From positions 3,038,001 through 3,102,000 of the forward strand of contig OZ220748.1 in assembly GCA_965117035.1 (NCBI GenBank): DNA of 64,000 bases, written 5' to 3'. Each line of letters starts with the position of its first letter. The first letter of the stretch is position 1. This document shows, in pieces, positions 26,919-34,900 of this stretch. The translations under genes were made by a program, and so were the position numbers. The stretch is from CAZENU01 sp965117035. GTDB lineage: Bacteria; Chloroflexota; Dehalococcoidia; Lucifugimonadales; CAZENU01. The notes beneath the pieces were generated by a model. That model worked only from the letters and a program-made list of their open reading frames with translations, ran no database searches and had not been told where the DNA came from.

Positions 26919-29306
26919 CTATTGCTCACTCGGCGTCTCGCCTTTGGGCATCCGGTACCCGATGCGGGGCTCGGTGAAGATATAGGTGGGGTTGTCCGCA
27001 TCGTCGTCCAACTTGCGGCGGAGCTTGCTTACGATAGTGCGCATGGGCCGCACGTCGCCATCGCCCTTCTCGCCCCAGACCTGCAGCAGCAGATGCTCGT
27101 AAGTCAGCACCCTCCCAGCGTTGGCTGAGAGCTCGGCAAGCAGCCGGTACTCCATCGGGACGAGGCGGACCACGCGACCGCCAAGAGCGACCCTGCGCCC
27201 GGAGTAGTCGATGGAGAGGTCTCCCAGAACGTACGGCTCCGACGGCTCAGAGACCAACCGCCGACGAAGGGCCGCCCTGATCCTCGCCGTGAGCTCAGTC
27301 GGCGAGAAGGGCTTGACGACGTAGTCGGCGGCCCCCATATCGAATGCCCTGGCGATGAACTCGTCCCGTCCATAGGCGGACAGGAAGATGACCGGCACGT
27401 CCGTCGTCTCGAGGATCTCCTTCATCAGTTCGATGCCGTCGGTTCCGGGAAGTATCAGGTCCAGCAGCGCCAGTTGGGGCCGCTCCTCATCAATCAGGCG
27501 GAGCGCCTCCTCGGGGTCACCGGTTACCAACGGCGCGTAGCTCGATTGGGCAAGAGTGTCGCGGATGTACCGGAGGGTCTGCGGGTCGTCGCCCACCACG
27601 AGGACGCGCGCTCTTTCCTCACGATGCGGCCCGACTCGCCGCATCCGCGCCGCCGACGGCTGGGGTCCGCTCGATGGGCCAATCTCGGCATTGTCGACGG
27701 TCGGAAGGGTAAAAGTGAGGCGTGCGCCCAGCCCGGGCCCGTCGCTTTCGGCCCAAATGCGTCCCCCATGAGCCTCTACTATTCCCTTGCAGATGGCCAG
27801 CCCAAGGTCGGTGTCGCCCCCCTGCTCCTCCGACTGCACCCTGGAGAACTTGCGGAACAGGTGCGGCAGGCTCTCGGCCGAGATGCCCCGTCCCTCGTCG
27901 ACCACCGAGACTGCGACGTGAACGCTATCACGCACGCAGGTGACCCTGATGGTCGACGTCTCAGGGGAGTGCCGTGCCGCGTTGGACAGCAGGTTGCCCA
28001 GCACCTGCACGATGCGCCGTCTGTCTGCCATAACCAGTGGCAGATCAGGGTCGATGTCGACCGAGACGCTGTTCGCGCCACCCCCGCTCACGAAGGCCCC
28101 CCTTGCGCGGTCCACGAGCACTGCGACCTCCGCAGGCTCCGGGTTGGTCGGCAGCGTCCCCGTCTCGATCCGCGCTACGTCGAGGAGGTCGGATACCAGC
28201 TCGTGCATCTGGTCGGCCTGGTCCTCGATGATGCGGAAGAACTGGCGGACAAGCGCGGGGTCAAGATCAGCGGAGGAACCCAGCACCGTGGAGGCGGAGC
28301 CCTTGATGGAGGTCAGCGGCACCCGCAACTCATGGCTCACCATCGCCAGGAACTCGGCCCGCAGCCGCTCCACCTCTTTGAGGGCCGCCATGTCCTGCAT
28401 GGTGACGACCATGGTTTCTACGGCGCCCTCATCGGAGTGGATCGGCGTCGTGTTCAGAAGGACCGTGACGCTCCGCCCGTCGGGGACCCGCAGGACGATC
28501 TCCTCGGCCCGCAACGTCTCACCCACGCCCAGGAGCTCCGACATCGGGAACTCTCGCAGGGAGACCTCACGTCCGTCGGCGCGTCTGAAGGTCAATATCT
28601 CCAACAGCTGCTCCGGCGTCTGGTCGGGGTTCCGGAGGACATCGACGATCCTCCGGGCCTCCCGGTTGAACGACCTTGGGGCTCCCGTCTCAGCATCGAA
28701 GACGACAACGCCCACCGGGGAAGTGTCTATGAGCGTCTCCAGGTCGGCCCTGGCCCGCCGCTCGTCCCTGTGCCGGCGTGCGTTGGCGATGGCCATCGCC
28801 GCCTGCGCGGCAAACATCGCCAGCGTCTCTTCGTCCTCCTCCGAGAACTCCAGCCCGCCCTGTTTGTCCGACAGATAGAGGTTGCCCAGGCTACGCCCCG
28901 TGTGACGGATGGGAGCGCTGAGGAAGCTCTTCACCGGCCCGAGTGGCGGTCTCAGCTCGGGAAGCCCGACTGATTTGAGGTGGGACGAAAAGTCCGCCAC
29001 CCTCAGCGGTTCGGGCATCCTGCTCAGATAGGTGAACAACACCAGCCCCTCCGGCAGGTTGGCCAACAGATGGTGTTCCTCCTCCGAAACCCCGGAGGTG
29101 ATGAAGTCCTCGACGTTGCGAGTGTCGTCGCGGGTGGTCATGGCTCCCCTGCTGGCCCCCGTCAGAGAGCAGGCCCCGTCCAGCACCTCTCGCAACACGG
29201 TATCCAGGTCGACGTCTTCGGTGATTCTGAGGCTCGCCCTGCTCAGCCTGGAGAGTCGCGAGCGCAGGGCCTCTATCTCTCGCATAGGGTCATCGGGGCC
29301 GTTCAT
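26919..29306 (-). CDS. Fused sensor kinase, receiver and OmpR-type DNA-binding protein
   Basis: This 795-residue protein puts a whole two-component pathway in one chain. In order it has a GAF domain (about 25-175), a PAS-like domain (about 185-305), HisKA with phospho-acceptor His325 (SHELRVPL) and HATPase (NLLSNAARHS, DEGRGIS, LGLAICKGIVEAHGG, about 425-535). A receiver follows with Asp573/574, phospho-acceptor Asp616 and Lys665 (about 565-682). It ends in an OmpR/PhoB winged helix (about 693-785, ending RTIVSKLRRKL...RIGYRMP). No membrane segment is seen, so it senses cytoplasmic signals. GAGGTGG precedes the ATG. A palindrome upstream may be its own operator. Confidence 0.92.
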   Translation of the reverse strand: MNGPDDPMREIEALRSRLSRLSRASLRITEDVDLDTVLREVLDGACSLTGASRGAMTTRDDTRNVEDFITSGVSEEEHHLLANLPEGLVLFTYLSRMPEPLRVADFSSHLKSVGLPELRPPLGPVKSFLSAPIRHTGRSLGNLYLSDKQGGLEFSEEDEETLAMFAAQAAMAIANARRHRDERRARADLETLIDTSPVGVVVFDAETGAPRSFNREARRIVDVLRNPDQTPEQLLEILTFRRADGREVSLREFPMSELLGVGETLRAEEIVLRVPDGRSVTVLLNTTPIHSDEGAVETMVVTMQDMAALKEVERLRAEFLAMVSHELRVPLTSIKGSASTVLGSSADLDPALVRQFFRIIEDQADQMHELVSDLLDVARIETGTLPTNPEPAEVAVLVDRARGAFVSGGGANSVSVDIDPDLPLVMADRRRIVQVLGNLLSNAARHSPETSTIRVTCVRDSVHVAVSVVDEGRGISAESLPHLFRKFSRVQSEEQGGDTDLGLAICKGIVEAHGGRIWAESDGPGLGARLTFTLPTVDNAEIGPSSGPQPSAARMRRVGPHREERARVLVVGDDPQTLRYIRDTLAQSSYAPLVTGDPEEALRLIDEERPQLALLDLILPGTDGIELMKEILETTDVPVIFLSAYGRDEFIARAFDMGAADYVVKPFSPTELTARIRAALRRRLVSEPSEPYVLGDLSIDYSGRRVALGGRVVRLVPMEYRLLAELSANAGRVLTYEHLLLQVWGEKGDGDVRPMRTIVSKLRRKLDDDADNPTYIFTEPRIGYRMPKGETPSEQ

Positions 29307-29322
29307 CTGGCCACCTCAATGG

Positions 29323-29339
29323 ATTTGGGAATACCAAAT
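29323..29339. promoter_or_regulatory. Palindromic candidate operator upstream of the kinase-regulator fusion
   Basis: ATTTGGGAATACCAAAT is a perfect inverted repeat of ATTTGG around a 5-base centre, 17 bases before the ATG. Its position overlaps the expected promoter or leader. Winged-helix regulators usually prefer direct repeats, so binding by the fusion protein itself is only a guess. Confidence 0.4.
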
Positions 29340-30315
29340 GTATCGCCCTAACCTACAGGCGGGTTTCGGGCTCCAGCGTGGAGGATTATGCCACCACTGG
29401 TGTGGAGTTACAAGAAGTCATCATGGTTTGCCCGGAGAGTTACGCCCAGGTTACACGCATGGTTGGTAGGCTTGTCGTCGGTGGCGAGTCGCGCCGAGGC
29501 CGGTCGGGGACACCGTTGGGCGTCGTGTCCCGTTTCTGCCGCGGTCTTGCAGAGGTAGAGGTTGTTGTAGCCCAGGATTTGGAGAGCGAAGCGCCTGGCG
29601 TCCGCGAAGATGAGAATAGACGACCTCATAGTCGCGCTTGTGGCGCTGCTCCTAGTAGTCGGGGCGGTCTTGCTGCTGCGGTTCGCGTTTGGCTAGAAAG
29701 AGACGCGAAGTGCAGGGCTTGGCGCGGACATCACCGGCGTCCAGCTCTGGCAGGCGGAGATTGACCGGCCCCATCATGTGGGCTGGCGAGAGAAGAAAGT
29801 GGATGGAGAAGCAATGGAACTGGTATTGGTCCACCTTTGGCTAGGCACGGCCTGCGTGAGCGCTGCTTACGTGGACAGCATAGGCCATCGGTGTGTTGAC
29901 TTGGTTCGCTGTCGCACTGGGCTGTGGCCGGTAGCCGTCATCATTCCATGGCTCCTGGACAGCAACAGACCGGAGCGCAGACGGTTCAGCACGGCGTCCA
30001 GTGTTGGCGATGCAGGTTCTGACCATGGTCCAGCGCAATTGAGGGTACGAAGGAGCACGGGCCGTCACCTCTGCCCTATGGGCGGGAGCAGGTTAGAGGG
30101 AGCCTCTTGGCCCTGAGCCAGCGTTCGATATGCACAGTCGGCGTCGCATTGGTCTAGGGACTTTCGCGCTGACTCCTGCCGACGTGGAAATGAGCCGCGC
30201 GAGGCGGCGCAGTCGTGGCTCACGATGGCGGCGTGGCAGTTGACCGCGATGCGGACGGCGGTCAAACTGTCGCCTTATGCGTTCGTCCATATTCTAGTAC
30301 GGGAGTAATAGGGGA
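29340..30315. other. Gene-poor, A/T-richer region
   Basis: No recognisable gene is found. A 28-residue frame at 29610-29696 (+) encodes a single hydrophobic helix (DDLIVALVALLLVVGAVLLL), which could be a small membrane peptide, but it lacks a clear ribosome site. The remainder shows only short frames with unnatural composition. Confidence 0.4.
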
Positions 30316-30615
30316 ATGTCGTTCGTTGTAAATGATTGTGGCCAGGCAATTGGCGCAGCTCGCATCCACGTCAAGTCTTGCTCGAATGTACGTGATGCGG
30401 ACAACTGGTACGGGCCCTTCAGTACCCTGGCGATGGCAGTACAACAGGCCGAAGAGCTTGGGAGGCCAGACCTTCATTTCCCAGGCTGTTGCAGCCCACA
30501 TAAGGCAGAGGGCGTTGCGGACGAGAGATTAGCGGCAATCGAACACAGGCTTCAGTCTATCGAAGCCTGGATCGATTCTCTCGGAGATGATTGGCGAAAC
30601 GAAGACGACAACTGA
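30316..30615 (+). CDS. Hypothetical small protein
   Basis: This 99-residue soluble protein has a compact conserved-looking core (HVKSCSNVRDADNWYGPFST, then AVQQAEELGRPDLHFPGCC). Two or three Cys/His clusters might bind metal, and an acidic helical tail follows (AAIEHRLQSIEAWIDSLGDDW). AATAGGGGA precedes the ATG. I do not recognise the family. It is the only plausible gene in a 2.6-kb decayed region and is followed by nested inverted repeats. Confidence 0.5.
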   Translation: MSFVVNDCGQAIGAARIHVKSCSNVRDADNWYGPFSTLAMAVQQAEELGRPDLHFPGCCSPHKAEGVADERLAAIEHRLQSIEAWIDSLGDDWRNEDDN

Positions 30616-30752
30616 GTCGGTCGTTGGAGGAGACTATTCCAACGGACGCAGTAGCGGGGATAGACGACAAATGGGATGAACGCGCCATCCCCCTGTGTGC
30701 GAAGCCCGCAGGTTAGTTTTCCCGCTACTGCGTCGATTCTCAAGTGACTCAG
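30612..30752. repeat. Nested inverted repeats downstream of the small hypothetical gene
   Basis: GACGCAGTAGCGGG at 30645-30658 is perfectly inverted at 30721-30734 (CCCGCTACTGCGTC), 62 bases apart. An outer pair, CTGAGTC at 30612-30618 and GACTCAG at 30746-30752, is also inverted. The structure spans the stop codon of the small gene. It could be ends of a small decayed element or a large RNA stem-loop; no T-tract follows. Confidence 0.5.
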
Positions 30753-31951
30753 CGGAACGAGGGCTTCGTGGAGACCACTCCCCAAGGTTGTGGTCTAGGC
30801 TTGGTCGTGTACAGCTAGGTGGTCGAGACGATCGTGCGAGCGGCTCGACGAGTCCTGAATGCTGGGGACATTCGCGGTCGCCGTAACGTTTGAGGCAGCG
30901 GGTGCTCTCACCATCGCTCAGTCTTTCTGCGGTTTGCCGGCTCATACATGCCGTCTTCCGGCCTACGACCGCGAAGCCCTACGGGGACGATTCGATGGCG
31001 AGCCGCGTCCGCTCGGCAGTCGCCTTCCGGGTTGGTAGCGAACCGCCGCCTCCGCGCTGTTCTCGAACGCGCCCATAAGGACGTGTGACGTGCAGAATTG
31101 CTGACGGCCCAGGCTCATAACGGCGTCTACCGGTTCCCGGCTGTGTGGGCCATCCTCCTTGACCGGGGCGAGAACTTCGGCGAGGTCGCGGCCTGAGCGC
31201 GCTGATCGTCGCCACAGTCGACGCTGTTGGCCTAGCCCGGCTGTCGGCCTTCTGGCGATCCGCGTCACCATTGGACGGCGTTGTCGAAGTCGTCGTCCAG
31301 CTTGGACAGGACGTTGGGACCTCGTGGCGTGGCTCGGCCTCGATATCTCTCCACTCTACCACTCGCCTTGAGGCGCTCCGCGTTACTGTCTGCACTGGCG
31401 GACCCACTGGGTCATGCTGATTGAGATGTACGCCTCGAAATCTGACTTGATGTCATTCGTGCGGTGCTTCGGAACGTGCATGCGCACGGGCTCGTACCAG
31501 ACCGGCGTGGCACTCCGCCAAGACGTCCACGCTCGGTTGCTCCATCATGACCTCGCGACCGCCCCGATGGCCAATGCCCGGGGATCAAGACTTGCGGAAG
31601 AGTCCGGCGCGAGCAGTAGCGCCGGATACGCTTGCTGGCCGGGGACTGATACACTAGTGGATGGTCCACTGGACGTCGCTAACCGATGCTCCCGAAGGGC
31701 CCGCAGTAGGCGATACTCGCACGATCAGGCTTGGCCGGAATTATGTCATGAGGATGATGCTCTCGACCCAATGCCACTTTGGAGGGCCGTCCCCGGCGTC
31801 ATTGGTGACGACAAGACACCCGTATTCCGATTGACACGGCATAGGCAAGGATGAGTAAGCTAGTTATCGGGCGTCCGTTTCGGCATCAGCGCCGAGCAGA
31901 GGCTGGGCGCAGGCCCGCAATCTCCTCGTTTGGACACTTACGGAGGAATCG
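30753..31951. other. Gene-poor region before the giant adhesin
   Basis: No intact gene is recognised. A short + frame near 31086-31196 (containing AQAHNGVYRFPAVWAILLDRG) and a - strand fragment at 31383-31544 look like gene remnants. TTGACA at 31831-31836 with TAAGCT 19 bases further on could be a weak promoter for the adhesin. GGAGGA directly precedes the adhesin ATG. Confidence 0.4.
31383..31544 (-). pseudogene. C-terminal fragment of an unidentified protein
   Basis: The frame, open between an in-frame stop at 31545-31547 and a TAA at 31383-31385, reads as natural protein (WTSWRSATPVWYEPVRMHVP, then KSDFEAYISISMTQWVRQCR) but has no start codon in a suitable place. It looks like the tail of a lost gene. 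The family is not recognised. Confidence 0.35.
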
Positions 31952-34900
31952 ATGAGAAACCGCACCCCCGCCATCACCATCGCCGCAGCGCTCGCCCTTG
32001 CTCTGCTCGTGACAGTCCTGCTCCTTGCGGAGAGCCCGGTCCACGCGGCCGATCCTGAGTTCCCGAGCCCGACAGGAACCCGAACCATCCCTGAGAACAC
32101 GCCGCCGGGCGTCAACATCGGCGACCCCGTCTCGGCTACAGACGTTGACGAGACCGGTGACGCCACAACGGCAGCCATCGAGTTCGGCGACACCCTGACC
32201 TACAGCCTCAGCGGCGCGGACGCGGACGAGTTCGACATCGACGCCTCGACCGGGCAGCTCATCACCAAGGCCGCGCTCGACTTCGAGAGTCCGAGCGGCG
32301 GAACCGGTGGTAACAGCAATGACTACGTAGTGACGGTGACGGTCAAGGACAGCAGTGGCGGCAGCGATACGCAGGTCGTGACGATCAGCGTCACGGGCGT
32401 CGCAGAGGAGCCTGGAGCGCCGGCCGCGCCGACGGTGGTTTCGACGGATTCGGGCAACGACCCAACGACATACGACTTGAAGGTGATCTGGTATGCCCCC
32501 GATGATGAGGGGGACGGAGTTACAGCCTACGACGTGGAGTATAAGGAGACCACGGCAACTTCCTTCGTCTCTGTGAGCGAGAATCCTACGGATACGACCG
32601 TCACGATCACCGATCTCGACGAAGACACGTCCTACCAGGTGCGGGTGCGGGCCACGAACAATGCGGGTAATGGCCCGTGGTCGCTCTCGAGCGTGGGCTC
32701 GACCAACAAGGAGAACAACGCCCTGCCCGCGTTCGGAGCTCCCACAGTCATACGGAACGTGTTGGAAAATGCTGATTCGGGGCTGGTCGTCGGCTTCAAG
32801 GTGAGCGCGACGGACGACGATAACGTCCTCCCGCTCATCTACCAGCTCCACGGTCCGGACGCTGACTCGTTTGACCTGCAGGCGTCGACCGGGCAAATAC
32901 GGACGAAGAGAGGCGTGGTTTACGACTTTGAGGTGAAACCCACACTTCGTGTGACGATGACCGTCTCCGACCGGCAGGGAGGAACCGACGCTACCGCGGT
33001 GACGATCAACGTCACAGACGTGCCCGAGGCGCCGTCGACGCCGGCCCGACCGACCGTTCGCGCGACCGTGGGGTCGAGCAGGAGCCTCGACGTTAGTTGG
33101 ATCGCGCCCGCCAACACGGGCCCCGCCATTACGAGCTACGACATACGGTACCGCGAAGGCAACAGCGGCGGCTTCACACTCACGACACCCACGGGCACGG
33201 GAACTACCTACACTATTGCCCCCACGGATGATGACCTCTCTGACGGCGATGATCGGCTCACGCCCGGCGCCTCCTACGAGGTGTACGTGCGGGCCCAGAA
33301 TGGTGAAAGCCCCAGTGAGTGGTCGGCGGCGGGCACTGGGAGAACGAGCATAGGTAACAGCGAGCCGACATTCGATGACAGAGATGATGTGACCCGCGAT
33401 GCCGACGGGAACCTACCTGCAGCCTCCACTGAGCGTATCGTGGCCGAGAACACCCGGGAAGGGCAGTCCGTTGGAAGAGCGGTCAGGGCCGTGGACGGAA
33501 ACGGCGATAGGCGAACCTACAGACTGGTCGCTGCACCTATCCCCAACGAAGCGCACGTGGACAATTTCACCATCAACGAGACCACCGGGCAGATCCTGAC
33601 GAAGGATCCCCTGAACCACGAGGCGGTGTGTAGTACCGGCGACGTAAGTCTGCCCGGAGGCCACGCAGAGAATTGTACCTACACGGTGAAGGTGCAGGTC
33701 TGGGATGGCCTCGACGAGGACAGGACCGAGCAGAATCTCGCCAGCCTCGACAACGCGGACGACGCCGATGACACTGCCATCATCGACGACGAGATCACAG
33801 TGACGATCACGGTCAGCGACGTGGCCGAGAAACCGACCGCACCGACCGTGACGGTGACCTCGTCCGCAGTCGCGGACGCAGACACAGAAACGACGCTAAC
33901 GGTGACTTGGGATAGGCCTGAGAACATGGGACCTGCCATCACCGGCTACGTGGTGGAGTGCACCGGCGAAGGAATCACGACCGCCAACCCGTGCCCTCAG
34001 CCGACTGGTCTGACTCTAACCGATCCGGTGCTGACGTACACGATAACCGTGACTCCGGCAGACCTCACTCGTAACAACTCCTATCGAGTGCGTGTGCGGG
34101 CGGATAACGACGAGGGCCAGGGCGCTTGGTCAAGCTGGGTCGCGCAGTCGACCAGCAAAGCAGGCAACACCCTACCCACTTTCACTTCCCCACCTGCGGA
34201 ACTGTATGTGGTAGAAAACGCTCCATCGGCCCAACAACCGCTTACCAGTGACAGTGCTGGCACTACAGTAGCCAGCATACAAAGGGGGGACGCCGACGCC
34301 GACTCGCCGCTTACCATGAGCCTTGAAGGCCCTGACGCGGGCCTGTTCACTATCGACGCGTCGACCGGGCAGATAAGGACGAAGTCCAAGCTGAATCACG
34401 AGGCCCCCGACTGCTACGATGGCACGGCTACCCCGACCACATGCACCTACAGCGTGAGGGTGAAGCTCTCCGACCCCAATGGCGGCAGCCGTTTCATCTC
34501 CTTGACGATCAATGTCACGGATGCGGATGAGCCCCCTGAGAAGCCTGCGGCACCGAGAGTGACGGCCACGTCGGGCTCGGGCTGGAGCCTCCAAGTGACC
34601 TGGAATGCCCCGCGTAACGACGGGCCAGCCATCACGAGCTACCAGATTCGGTACCGCGAGACGGGGGACAGTGCTGCTCCCTGGCAACAATGGGCCCACA
34701 CCGGGACAGGCAGGAGCGCCAAGATAACGACCATACTGACCGACCCGACCGATAGTGCCACCGCTGTGCACCTGGAGCCTCGCACCCAGTATGAGGTGCA
34801 GGTGAGGGCGCTGAATGGCGAGGGAGATCCAGCAAACTTCGACAGCGACCCCAACGATAACTGGTCGACGTCGGGTCGCGGCACGACCGGCGCGAGCAAC

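Noticed and set aside
31414..31854. A 146-codon + strand frame before the giant adhesin
   Set aside because: Composition is unnatural and it overlaps a better-looking - strand fragment; no start signal.
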